Shown: positions 6,509 through 14,790 of the stretch, piece by piece
Layout: the number at the start of each line of letters is the position of its first letter
How positions within the stretch are numbered: the stretch's first letter is position 1
From: Branchiibius hedensis
Lineage (GTDB): Bacteria > Actinomycetota > Actinomycetes > Actinomycetales > Dermatophilaceae
Length of the DNA stretch: 64,000 bases
Assembly: GCF_900108585.1 (NCBI RefSeq)
Contig: NZ_UESZ01000001.1
Location: forward strand, 3,658,001-3,722,000
Reading direction: 5' to 3'
The notes under the pieces: generated by a model
Database searches by the model: none
Seen by the model: only the letters and a program-made list of their open reading frames with translations
Told to the model about the DNA's origin: nothing
Translations under genes and position numbers: made by a program

Positions 6509-8440
6509 ATGACCACAGTGGCCGCGCCTCCACGCAAAGCCGTGCACCCCGTTGACGAGGTGCTCCCCGCACCGAAGCTGGCGATCTACGGCTTGCAACA
6601 CCTGCTGGCGTTCTACGCCGGCGCCGTCATCGTCCCGATCCTGCTGGCCAGCGGCATCGGTCTGGACACCAAGCAACTGATCCACCTGATCAACGCGGAC
6701 CTGTTCACCTGCGGTATCGCCTCGATCATCCAGTCGATCGGCTTCTGGAAGGTCGGTGTCCGGCTGCCGTTGCTGCAGGGCGTCACCTTCACCGCCGTCG
6801 CGCCGATGATCACGATCGGTCTGGCGGCCGGTGGCGGTACCGACGGTCTGCTCACCATCTACGGCTCGGTCATCGTCGCCGGTCTGGTCACCTTCCTGGT
6901 GGCGCCGTACTTCGGCAAACTGGTGCGGTACTTCCCACCGGTCGTGACCGGCACCGTCATCACCGTGATCGGTCTATCGCTGCTTCCGGTCGCTGCGGGC
7001 GACGCGGTCATGGACGCCAACGGCAAGGCGGACCCGACCAACGGGCGCAACCTGTGCTACGCGATCGGCACCATCCTGGTCATCGTCGCGCTGCAACGGG
7101 TCTTCCGCGGCTTCATCGCCACCATCGCGGTGCTGATCGGCCTGGTCGGTGGCACCGTGATCGCCTGGATGCTCGGCGACGCTGCCTTCAGCGAGGTCAG
7201 CAGTTCCTCGTGGGTGGGCGTGACGACTCCGTTCTACTTCGGCATCCCGAAGTTCAGTCTGGTCGCGATCATCTCGATGATCATCGTCATGATGATCACC
7301 GCGGTGGAGACCACCGGTGACGTCTTCGCGACCGCCGAAATCGTCGAGAAGCGAGTCGATTCCACCGATGTGACCCGTGCGCTGCGCGCCGACGGTGTGG
7401 CCACCTTCATCGGCGGCATCCTGAACTCCTTCCCCTACACCTGCTTCGCCGAGAACGTCGGCCTGGTGCGACTGACCCGGGTCAAGAGCAGGTACGTCGT
7501 GGCGACCGCTGGTCTGTTCATGATCATCCTCGGCCTCCTGCCGAAGGCGGGCGCTCTGGTGGCGGGCATCCCCAAGCCGGTGCTGGGTGGTGCCGGTCTG
7601 GCGATGTTCGCGACTGTGGCGGTCGTGGGTATCCAGACCCTGTCGAAGGTCGACTTCAACGACCACCGCAACGTGATCATCGTGGCGACCAGCCTGGCGC
7701 TGGCCATGATGGTGACCGCGCAGCCCGACATCGCCAAAGCGCTGCCGGACAAGCTGCAGGTGCTGCTGGGCAGCGGCATCACGATCGGTAGCATCGCGGC
7801 CTTCGTGCTCTACATGATCTTCTACCACGTGGGCAGTGATCGAGGGCCGGCTGTCGCGGGTTCGCCGGGCAATCTGATCCGCCTCGAGCAGGTCAACCAG
7901 ATGTCCGAGGACGAGTTCGCCCAGACCTTCGGCAGTCTCTTCCAGGGCCCGGACTGGGTGGTGCACCGCGCGTACGCGCAGCGGCCGTTCAGTGACACCG
8001 CCGATCTGCGGCGCTCGTTCCAGGAGGCGCTGTTCGCAGCGACCCCGCAGGAGCAAGCGGAACTGATCGCCGGCTATCCGCGCCTCGGCTCCGATGAGGT
8101 CATCGAGGGCACGACGGGTGCTGCTTCGCAGGAGGAGCAGTCCCTGCGCGGCCTGACCCACCTCAACGGCGCCGACCAGGAGCGGCTGGACGCGTTGACC
8201 TCGGCCTACCGGGAGCGGTTCGGCTTCCCGTTGGTGGTGTCGCTGCGCGATGAGGGCAGCTTCGACCAGATCATCGAGCACGGTGAACGCCGACTGCACA
8301 ACTCGGTGGTCCAGGAGCACAACAGCGCGATGGTCGAGATCGCTAAGATCGCCGGGTACCGCTTCGACGATCTGGTGGCCGAAGCCAACCCGCTGCAGGC
8401 GGCCGCACTGAGCCACCTGAACACCCCGCGCGACCGGTAG
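6509..8440 (+). CDS. NCS2 urate/xanthine permease fused to an OHCU-decarboxylase-like domain
   Basis: A 643-residue fusion. Residues about 20-450 are a nucleobase-ascorbate (NCS2) transporter with LPLLQGVTFTAVAPM near 90 and the family signature ENVGLVRLTRVKSR near 315, in many membrane segments. Residues about 470-640 match OHCU decarboxylase: ASQEEQ (Ser540, Glu543) and AYRERFGFPLVVSLR. The catalytic His of the HP motif is replaced by Tyr523 (GYPRLG), so this domain may be inactive or changed, whereas the stand-alone UraD keeps its His. I choose the ATG at 6509, with AAAGG upstream, over in-frame codons from 6416 because those would lie inside the leader RNA. It imports urate or xanthine and perhaps channels it. 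Confidence 0.92.
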   Translation: MTTVAAPPRKAVHPVDEVLPAPKLAIYGLQHLLAFYAGAVIVPILLASGIGLDTKQLIHLINADLFTCGIASIIQSIGFWKVGVRLPLLQGVTFTAVAPMITIGLAAGGGTDGLLTIYGSVIVAGLVTFLVAPYFGKLVRYFPPVVTGTVITVIGLSLLPVAAGDAVMDANGKADPTNGRNLCYAIGTILVIVALQRVFRGFIATIAVLIGLVGGTVIAWMLGDAAFSEVSSSSWVGVTTPFYFGIPKFSLVAIISMIIVMMITAVETTGDVFATAEIVEKRVDSTDVTRALRADGVATFIGGILNSFPYTCFAENVGLVRLTRVKSRYVVATAGLFMIILGLLPKAGALVAGIPKPVLGGAGLAMFATVAVVGIQTLSKVDFNDHRNVIIVATSLALAMMVTAQPDIAKALPDKLQVLLGSGITIGSIAAFVLYMIFYHVGSDRGPAVAGSPGNLIRLEQVNQMSEDEFAQTFGSLFQGPDWVVHRAYAQRPFSDTADLRRSFQEALFAATPQEQAELIAGYPRLGSDEVIEGTTGAASQEEQSLRGLTHLNGADQERLDALTSAYRERFGFPLVVSLRDEGSFDQIIEHGERRLHNSVVQEHNSAMVEIAKIAGYRFDDLVAEANPLQAAALSHLNTPRDR

Positions 8441-8460
8441 CCGGGGGCGGACTTCCCGGG

Positions 8461-8511
8461 TTTGGATGCGGTGTGCTGGATTGCTGTCGCAACACACGCA
8501 CCGCATCCAAA
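8461..8511 (+). terminator. Terminator after the permease gene
   Basis: TTTGGATGCGGTG (8461-8473) pairs perfectly with CACCGCATCCAAA (8499-8511), a 13-bp stem, with a further TGTG/CACA pairing inside. It begins 20 bp after the permease stop. There is no long T-run, so termination strength is uncertain. Confidence 0.6.
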
Positions 8512-8535
8512 TCCGCTCGGGAGCCTCGGCGGGGG

Positions 8536-8562
8536 AATCCGTATGGTGGAATTTGTATTCCA
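8536..8562. promoter_or_regulatory. Operator region upstream of xdhA
   Basis: Two overlapping palindromes. AATCCG-TATGG-TGGAAT (8536-8552) is a 10-of-12 match to the IclR-type motif seen at 3534. TGGAATTTGTATTCCA (8547-8562) is a perfect 6-4-6 inverted repeat that reuses its right half. They lie just upstream of a weak TAAGGT -10 box (8582-8587). Confidence 0.5.
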
Positions 8563-8586
8563 AAGTAGTCGCACCATGCGGTAAGG

Positions 8587-8602
8587 TGTGATCCGCCTCA
8601 CA
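8587..8602. promoter_or_regulatory. Crp/GlxR-type site upstream of xdhA
   Basis: TGTGATCCGCCTCACA matches TGTGA-N6-TCACA at all ten conserved positions. It ends 17 bp before the leader RNA at 8620, nearly the same distance as at the permease gene (6399 to 6419), which supports a shared control design. Confidence 0.5.
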
Positions 8603-8619
8603 AGGTCGTTGCTCGTTCG

Positions 8620-8661
8620 ACATGGATAACCGGGCGACTTCCTCGATCAGACCAACCATGT
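8620..8661 (+). ncRNA. Candidate xanthine/urate leader RNA, copy 2 (xdhA)
   Basis: ACATGG (8620-8625) pairs with CCATGT (8656-8661). The internal loop holds AUAACC (8626-8631) and AUCAGACCAA (8646-8655), and a CGA/TCG inner stem (8635-8637 with 8643-8645) has a different sequence from copy 1. The 21 bases ending in CCATGTC agree with copy 1 at 17 positions. Downstream, GTCCCCG and GCTGC (8660-8671) can pair with GCAGC and CGGGGAC around 8696-8711, a structure that would compete with the closing stem and could be the switching platform. Confidence 0.5.
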
Positions 8662-8737
8662 CCCCGGCTGCTGTGGTCCCCTAGGAAGTGGATCCGCAGC
8701 GCGGCGGGGACGGACGCGAGATTCGAAGGAGGCCGCG

Positions 8738-10192
8738 ATGCGAGCCACGGTCAACGGGAGCACCGCCTCACTGGATGAGGTGACCGCCCACACCAACGCG
8801 CTGGATTGGTTGCGCGACCAGGGCTTGACCGGCGCCAAGGAGGGCTGCGCCGAAGGGGAGTGCGGCGCCTGCTCGGTGCTGGTGGCTCGTCCGGACGCCG
8901 ATGGCAGCACCACCTGGACCGCGATCAACGCGTGCCTGATCCCGGCGCTGTCCCTCGAAGAGCAGACGGTCATCACGGCCGAGGGCCTCGGCGAACCCGG
9001 TGACCTGCACCCGGTCCAGCAGGAGATGGCGGTCCGCGGTGGATCGCAGTGTGGCTACTGCACCCCGGGTTTCGTGTGCAGCATGGCCGCGGAGTACTAC
9101 CGCAAGGACCGTGTCCCGGCATCCGATGCCGGTAGTGAAGCCGATGAGCACGGTGCGCATGAGTGCGGCCCGAACGGCTTCGACCTGCACGCCCTCAGTG
9201 GCAACCTGTGTCGCTGCACCGGCTATCGCCCGATCCGCGACGCGGCGTACGCCCTGGGCATTCCCGAGGACACCGACGAACTCGTGCAGCAGCACTCGCA
9301 ACCCGCCCCTGCGCCGGCGCACACCGACGTGACGGTTGCCGGTGCCCGGTATGTGCGACCGCAATCGCTGGCCGAGGCGATCGACCTTCTTGCCTCCGAC
9401 GACCAGGCGCAGTTGGTGGCCGGGTCCACCGACTGGGGGGTCGCCGCCAACCTGATGATGTCCCGGGCGACAACGCTCGTCGCGATCGACCGACTCGCGG
9501 AACTGCGTGACCTGACCGAGGATGAGACCGGCTTCACCATCGGCGCTGCGTTGACGCTCTCCGAGATCGAGCGGCGGCTGGCGGGCCGGATCCCGTTGCT
9601 GGACAAGCTGTTCCCGCAGTTCGCCTCCCGACTGATCCGCAACGGTGGCACCTTCGGGGGCAACCTCGGCACCGGCTCCCCGATCGGGGACAGCCCGCCC
9701 GCACTGCTCGCGTTGGAGGCATCGCTGCTCCTGGCCGGACCCGACGGCGAGCGCAGCGTGCCGCTGGCTGAGTACTTCACCGGCTACCGCCAGTCCGTGC
9801 GGGAGAAGGCCGAGATCATCAAGGCGGTCGTCATTCCCAAGCCACTGGCCGCACACACCGCCTTCCACAAGATCGCCAAGCGCCGGTTCGACGACATCTC
9901 GAGTGTCGCCGTCGGGCTGGCGATCGACCTGAGCGACGGAGTGGTCAGCAGGGCCCGGATCGGGCTAGGTGGTGTCGCGGCAACACCGTTGCGAGCAACC
10001 GCTGCGGAAGCCGTGCTGGAGGGCCGTCCGTGGACGGCCGGGACCGTGCGGGAAGCAGCTGCCGCGTTGGCTGATGCAGGTACGCCGATGAGCGACCACC
10101 GCGCGAGCAGCGCCTACCGCACGGCGATGCTGCGTACTGCGTTGCACAAGTTCTACGTGGAAACCACGTCCGTGCAGGAGGTCTCGGCATGA
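8738..10192 (+). CDS. xdhA: Xanthine dehydrogenase small subunit (2Fe-2S and FAD)
   Basis: Carries the iron-sulphur and flavin parts of xanthine dehydrogenase, passing electrons from the molybdenum subunit to FAD and NAD. In 484 residues the order is: plant-type 2Fe-2S cluster (Cys37, Cys42, Cys45 in GCAEGECGAC, with NACL following), the second cluster in QCGYCTPGF and LCRCTGYRP, a linker near 190, then a CO-dehydrogenase-type FAD domain with GGTFGGNLGTGSPIGDS near 305. The FeS and FAD parts are joined in one chain as in bacterial XdhA. GAAGGAGG precedes the ATG and the stop overlaps xdhB. Confidence 0.96.
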   Translation: MRATVNGSTASLDEVTAHTNALDWLRDQGLTGAKEGCAEGECGACSVLVARPDADGSTTWTAINACLIPALSLEEQTVITAEGLGEPGDLHPVQQEMAVRGGSQCGYCTPGFVCSMAAEYYRKDRVPASDAGSEADEHGAHECGPNGFDLHALSGNLCRCTGYRPIRDAAYALGIPEDTDELVQQHSQPAPAPAHTDVTVAGARYVRPQSLAEAIDLLASDDQAQLVAGSTDWGVAANLMMSRATTLVAIDRLAELRDLTEDETGFTIGAALTLSEIERRLAGRIPLLDKLFPQFASRLIRNGGTFGGNLGTGSPIGDSPPALLALEASLLLAGPDGERSVPLAEYFTGYRQSVREKAEIIKAVVIPKPLAAHTAFHKIAKRRFDDISSVAVGLAIDLSDGVVSRARIGLGGVAATPLRATAAEAVLEGRPWTAGTVREAAAALADAGTPMSDHRASSAYRTAMLRTALHKFYVETTSVQEVSA

Positions 10193-12651
10193 GTTCGTTG
10201 TCCCAGCGGCCGACCAATCCCATTGTGGGAGAGTCAATTCCGCACGAAGCAGCGAGTCTGCACGTGACGGGGAAGGCCCTCTACACCGACGACCTGGTCA
10301 TCCGGACCAAGGATGTGCTGCACGCCTGGCCGGTACAGTCCACCCACGCGCACGCCCGGGTGACAGCCGTGCGACTGGACGAGGCGCTCGCAGTGCCGGG
10401 CGTCGTACGGGTCCTCACGGCCGACGACGTACCCGGCGTGAACGATGCAGGTGTCAAGCACGACGAGCCGCTCTTCCCCAGTGAAGTGATGTTCCACGGG
10501 CACGCCATCTGCTGGGTTCTCGCGGACACGCTGGACGCGGCCCGGGTGGCCGCCGGCAAGGTCGAAGTCGACTACGAGCCGCTACCGGCGATCATGACCG
10601 TCACCGAGGCGATCGCTGCGGAGAGCTTCCAAGGCGCGCGACCGCACATGGAGCGGGGCGACGTCACAGCCGGATTCGCCGAGGCCGCGCACGTTTTCAG
10701 CGGTGAGTTCGAGTTCAAGGGCCAGGAGCACTTCTACCTGGAGACCCATGCCGCGCTCGCCCAGGTGGACGAGAACGGTCAGATCTTCATCCAGTCCAGC
10801 ACCCAGCACCCCAGTGAGACCCAGGAGATCGTCGCGCACGTGCTCGGTCTGGCCTCGCACGAGGTCACGGTGCAGTGTCTGCGGATGGGTGGCGGGTTCG
10901 GCGGCAAGGAAATGCAACCGCACGGATTCGCGGCGATCGCTGCCCTGGGCTCGATCCTGACCGGGCGGCCAGTCCGGCTGCGGCTCAACCGAACTCTGGA
11001 CATGACGATGTCCGGCAAGCGGCACGGATTCCACTCCGAGTGGAAGGTCGGCTTCGACGACGACGGTCACCTCCTGGCTCTCGAGGCCACGATCACCTCC
11101 GATGCCGGATGGAGCCTTGACCTGTCCGAGCCGGTGCTGGCTCGGGCGGTGTGCCACATCGAGAACGCCTACTGGATTCCCAACGTCTGTGTCGACGGCC
11201 GGATCGCCCGCACGAACAAGACCTCGCAGACCGCGTTCCGTGGCTTCGGTGGGCCGCAGGGGATGCTGGTGATCGAAGACATCCTGGGTCGGTGCGCACC
11301 GCTGCTAGGGATCGACCCGGCCGCGCTGCGCGCACGCAACCTCTACGGGCCAGGGCAGACCACGCCGTACGGGCAGGAAGTCACTCAGTGGGACCGGCTC
11401 GGCCGGGCCTGGCAACAGGCCTGCAACCAGGCCGGATTCGCCGAGCGCCAGCAGGAGATCGAGAAGTTCAATGCCGCGCACGATCACACGAAGCGAGCCA
11501 TCGCGGCGACTCCGGTGAAGTTCGGCATCTCCTTCAACCTGACCGCGTTCAACCAGGGCGGCGCGCTCGTCCTGGTCTACAAAGACGGCTCGGTGCTGAT
11601 CAACCACGGCGGCACCGAGATGGGTCAGGGACTGCACACGAAGATGCTGCAGGTCGCCGCCACGGCTCTGGGGGTACCGTTGTCCACGGTTCGCCTGGCA
11701 CCGACCCGGACCGACAAGGTGCCGAACACCTCGGCCACCGCGGCCAGTTCGGGCGCGGACCTCAACGGAGGTGCGGTCAAGAACGCCTGTGAGCAGATCA
11801 TCGAGCGACTCCGTCCGGTGGCGGCCCAGCACTTCGGCGTCAACCCCGCGGACGTGCGCTTCGACCACGGAGTCGTCAGCGCGATCGGCAGCACCGCGGA
11901 GCCATTGCCGTGGGCCGAGCTGACCAAACGCGCCTATTTCCAACGGGTTCAGCTCTCGGCGGCGGGCTACTACCGCACCGAGGGTCTGCACTGGGACTCC
12001 TCGACGATGACCGGATCGCCGTTCAAGTACTTCGCCAACGGCGTCGCCGTCTGCGAGGTGGAGGTGGACGGTTTCACCGGTGCCTACCAAACGCGTCGGG
12101 TCGACATCGTGCACGACGTCGGCGACAGCCTCTCGCCGTTGGTCGACATCGGCCAGATCGAGGGCGGTTTCGTGCAGGGCGCCGGTTGGATGACCCTGGA
12201 GGAGTTGGTCTGGGACGAGTCGGATGGCCCGCGCCGCGGGCGTCTGGCGACGCAGGCGGCGAGTACCTACAAGCTGCCGAGCTTCTCGGAGATGCCGCAG
12301 GAGTTCCACGTGTCACTGCTCGAGCAGGCGCACGAGGAAGGCGCTGTCTACGGGTCCAAAGCGGTGGGTGAACCGCCGCTGATGCTGGCTTTCGCCGTCC
12401 GGGAGGCGTTGCGACAGGCGGCCGCTGCCTTCGGGCCGGCGGGCGCGAGCGTGGATCTTGCGTTGCCGGCCACTCCCGAGGCTGTCTACTGGGCTCTGGA
12501 AGCGGCGCGGTCAGGTGAAGCCGACGGCAACGTACGCCGCGACTCGGCTGCCGTTGAGCCCGAACGGATTCCGGGTGGTCACCCGATGCGCCCGGAATCC
12601 GAACGAGTAGCTGCGGCAGAGCAGCCCCAGCCAGCGGGTAGTCGGCCGTGA
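10189..12651 (+). CDS. xdhB: Xanthine dehydrogenase molybdopterin-binding subunit
   Basis: Catalytic subunit that hydroxylates hypoxanthine and xanthine at a molybdenum cofactor. The 820 residues include the MGGGFGGKE motif near 235, the substrate-binding Arg in AFRGFGGPQG near 350, GTEMGQGLHTKM near 480 and the catalytic Glu in VGEPPLML near 725. It is coupled to xdhA by ATGA and to xdhC by GTGA. The C-terminal 60 residues or so (after WALEAARSGEADG) are polar and low in similarity, so they may be a lineage-specific tail. Confidence 0.96.
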   Translation: MSSLSQRPTNPIVGESIPHEAASLHVTGKALYTDDLVIRTKDVLHAWPVQSTHAHARVTAVRLDEALAVPGVVRVLTADDVPGVNDAGVKHDEPLFPSEVMFHGHAICWVLADTLDAARVAAGKVEVDYEPLPAIMTVTEAIAAESFQGARPHMERGDVTAGFAEAAHVFSGEFEFKGQEHFYLETHAALAQVDENGQIFIQSSTQHPSETQEIVAHVLGLASHEVTVQCLRMGGGFGGKEMQPHGFAAIAALGSILTGRPVRLRLNRTLDMTMSGKRHGFHSEWKVGFDDDGHLLALEATITSDAGWSLDLSEPVLARAVCHIENAYWIPNVCVDGRIARTNKTSQTAFRGFGGPQGMLVIEDILGRCAPLLGIDPAALRARNLYGPGQTTPYGQEVTQWDRLGRAWQQACNQAGFAERQQEIEKFNAAHDHTKRAIAATPVKFGISFNLTAFNQGGALVLVYKDGSVLINHGGTEMGQGLHTKMLQVAATALGVPLSTVRLAPTRTDKVPNTSATAASSGADLNGGAVKNACEQIIERLRPVAAQHFGVNPADVRFDHGVVSAIGSTAEPLPWAELTKRAYFQRVQLSAAGYYRTEGLHWDSSTMTGSPFKYFANGVAVCEVEVDGFTGAYQTRRVDIVHDVGDSLSPLVDIGQIEGGFVQGAGWMTLEELVWDESDGPRRGRLATQAASTYKLPSFSEMPQEFHVSLLEQAHEEGAVYGSKAVGEPPLMLAFAVREALRQAAAAFGPAGASVDLALPATPEAVYWALEAARSGEADGNVRRDSAAVEPERIPGGHPMRPESERVAAAEQPQPAGSRP

Positions 12652-13451
12652 GTTGGGTCTCGGACGTCGCTGCCGCGCGGGCCCGACGAGAGCCTGCCGT
12701 CCTGGTGACGGTGACGGCCTCACGCGGGCACGTCCCCCGCGACGCGGGGGCCAAGATGCTCGTGACGGCGACGCGGGAGAGCGGCAGTGTGGGTGGCGGC
12801 AATCTCGAGCAGTCGGCCATCGAGAAGGCACGGGAGTTGATTGCCTCCGGTGAGTCCGCGCCGACGGCTTTGGAATTCGCCCTCAACGAGCACGCCCCGG
12901 TCGAGCACGGCACCCAGTGCTGCGGCGGGGAGGTCACGTTGCTGCTGGAGCCGATCCTGCCGGTGCCGGCGATTGCGATCTTCGGCGCCGGCCACGTGGG
13001 GCTGGAGCTTTCCCGGATCCTGGTGCGGCACGATCTCGACCTGCATCTGATCGACTCACGGGCAGGAGAACTCGCTGCCGATCGGTTGACCTGTCTGGAG
13101 GATCCGGTCGGCACACTCACCGTGCATCACGCGCCGGTGCCGGAACTCGTCCTCGGGCAGATCCCGCGGGGAACTCACGTGTTGATCATCACGCACGACC
13201 ACGCCGAAGACATGGCGCTGTGCGATGCCGCCCTGCGCTGTGGTCATCTGGGCAGCGTCGGCCTCATCGGATCGCGGTCCAAGTGGCGGCGCTTCGAGAA
13301 AAGGCTTCTGGCTGAGGGGCATTCACCGCAGGCGGTGGCCGCCATCAGTTGCCCGATCGGGCTGCCGTCGATCACCGGCAAGGAGCCCGCGGTGATCGCG
13401 CTGAGTGTGGCTGCGCAGTTGGCGTCCCAGTTCGCGGTGGTGCCGGCGTGA
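12648..13451 (+). CDS. xdhC: Xanthine dehydrogenase accessory protein XdhC
   Basis: Needed for sulphuration and insertion of the molybdenum cofactor into XdhB. The 267 residues show the N-terminal XdhC/CoxI domain with GSVGGGNLEQ near 45 and EHGTQCCGGEV near 85, then a Rossmann-type C-terminal domain with IAIFGAGHVGLELSRIL near 110, HDHAEDMALCDAAL near 185 and GLIGSRSKWRRF near 205. The GTG start overlaps the xdhB stop and its own stop overlaps the guanine deaminase start. Confidence 0.94.
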   Translation: MSWVSDVAAARARREPAVLVTVTASRGHVPRDAGAKMLVTATRESGSVGGGNLEQSAIEKARELIASGESAPTALEFALNEHAPVEHGTQCCGGEVTLLLEPILPVPAIAIFGAGHVGLELSRILVRHDLDLHLIDSRAGELAADRLTCLEDPVGTLTVHHAPVPELVLGQIPRGTHVLIITHDHAEDMALCDAALRCGHLGSVGLIGSRSKWRRFEKRLLAEGHSPQAVAAISCPIGLPSITGKEPAVIALSVAAQLASQFAVVPA

Positions 13452-14743
13452 GCGTGATCTTCCGGGCCCGCGTGCTGGACACGCCGGATGACCCGTTCGC
13501 CGGAGGTTCGCTGCGCTCCGGTGATGACGTCGGACTGTTGGTGGACAACGGAATCATCACCGCCCGTGGCGAATTCGCCGCTGTCCGGATCGACGCACCC
13601 GATGCCCAGGTGGTCGACCTGCGCGACGGTGTGCTCATCCCCGGACTGGTCGACACGCATGTCCACTTCCCACAGGTGCACGTCATCGGTGGCCTGGGTA
13701 TGCCCCTGTTGGACTGGTTGGAGCGCTGCGCGTTGCCCGAGGAGGCGCGCCTGGCCGACCGGGCGTACGCCGAGCAGATCGCCCGGGAGTTCCTGTCCGG
13801 GGTGCTGGCCGCGGGTACGACCTCGGCCATGGTGTTCGGGGCACACTTCGCCACGGCGATGGACGCGTTCTTCGGCGAGGCAGCGCGCGTCGGTATGCGG
13901 GCCACCGCGGGTCTGGTCGTCAGCGATCGGATCCTGCGCTCGGATCTGCTGACCAGCCCGACGCGGGCCTACGAGGAGAGCCGGGCCCTGATCGACACCT
14001 GGCACGGCCGCGGTCGGTTGCGGTACGCCGTCACACCACGGTTCGCGCTCTCGGCGTCGGGTCCGATGCTGGAGTCCTGCCAGCAACTGGTGAAGGACAC
14101 CCCGGATCTGTTCGTCACCTCGCACGTCAACGAGAACAACCGGGAGATCGCAGAGGTGGCAGCGTTGTTCCCGGACTCCCGGGACTACGTCGACTGCTAC
14201 GACCAATACGGACTACTCGGCCGGCGGACGATTCTGGCGCACAACGTGCACCCGAAGCCGGCGGAGCTGGCTGCACTTGCGTCCGCCTCTGCATCGGTAT
14301 CGCACTGCCCGACCAGCAACGCTTCTCTCGGCAGCGGCTTCTTCCCGTTGCGTGAGCACCTCGACGCCGGTGTGCGAGTGGCGCTGGGCAGCGACGTCGG
14401 GGGTGGCACCGGGTTCAGTCTGTTCAAAGAGGGGCTGCAGGCCTACTTCGTGCAGCAACTCCTGGGCGACAAGGGCGTACAGCTGACGCCCGCTCACCTG
14501 CTCTACCTGGCCACCGCAGCGGGAGCACAGGCGCTCGACCTGGCCGAGACGGTCGGTGACCTGTCCGTCGGAAAGTCCTTCGACGCCGTACTTGTCCAGC
14601 CGGCAACGGGATCCACGCTCGACGTGTGCCTGAAGAACGCAGCCGACCCCAGCGATGCGCTGGCCAAGATGTTCGTCCTCGGCACGGCGTACGACGTGGC
14701 GAAGGTCTGGATCGGCGGCGACGCCGTGCATTCGCGCGACTGA
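13448..14743 (+). CDS. guaD: Guanine deaminase
   Basis: Zinc amidohydrolase that turns guanine into xanthine, feeding xanthine dehydrogenase. The 431-residue protein starts at the GTG at 13448, which overlaps the xdhC stop; the open frame continues upstream only into xdhC. Zinc and active-site motifs appear in order: DTHVHFPQ near 72-79, VTPRFALS near 200, SHVNEN near 225, AHNVHP near 260 and GSDVGGGTGFSLF near 315-327. Last gene of the xdh operon; a GC-rich hairpin follows. Confidence 0.95.
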   Translation: MSVIFRARVLDTPDDPFAGGSLRSGDDVGLLVDNGIITARGEFAAVRIDAPDAQVVDLRDGVLIPGLVDTHVHFPQVHVIGGLGMPLLDWLERCALPEEARLADRAYAEQIAREFLSGVLAAGTTSAMVFGAHFATAMDAFFGEAARVGMRATAGLVVSDRILRSDLLTSPTRAYEESRALIDTWHGRGRLRYAVTPRFALSASGPMLESCQQLVKDTPDLFVTSHVNENNREIAEVAALFPDSRDYVDCYDQYGLLGRRTILAHNVHPKPAELAALASASASVSHCPTSNASLGSGFFPLREHLDAGVRVALGSDVGGGTGFSLFKEGLQAYFVQQLLGDKGVQLTPAHLLYLATAAGAQALDLAETVGDLSVGKSFDAVLVQPATGSTLDVCLKNAADPSDALAKMFVLGTAYDVAKVWIGGDAVHSRD

Positions 14744-14744
14744 G

Positions 14745-14777
14745 TCCCCGGGTTGCGGGCCCCGGAGGCAGCGGGGA
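14745..14777. terminator. Hairpin between convergent guaD and BASS genes
   Basis: TCCCCG (14745-14750) can pair with CGGGGA (14772-14777), with further GC pairing inside. It falls in the 47-bp gap between two convergent genes, so it may serve both. No T-run is seen. Confidence 0.4.
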
Positions 14778-14790
14778 TCTCGAGCTGAAC

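Noticed and set aside
8446-8520. The 13-bp stem downstream of the permease gene as a third leader RNA
   Set aside because: It has neither AUAACC nor the UCAG loop and lies before the xdhA promoter, so it is better read as a terminator.
6974-8659. 561-codon minus-strand frame over the permease gene
   Set aside because: It would cover the fusion permease and part of the xdhA leader and has His/Arg-rich text with no recognisable motif.
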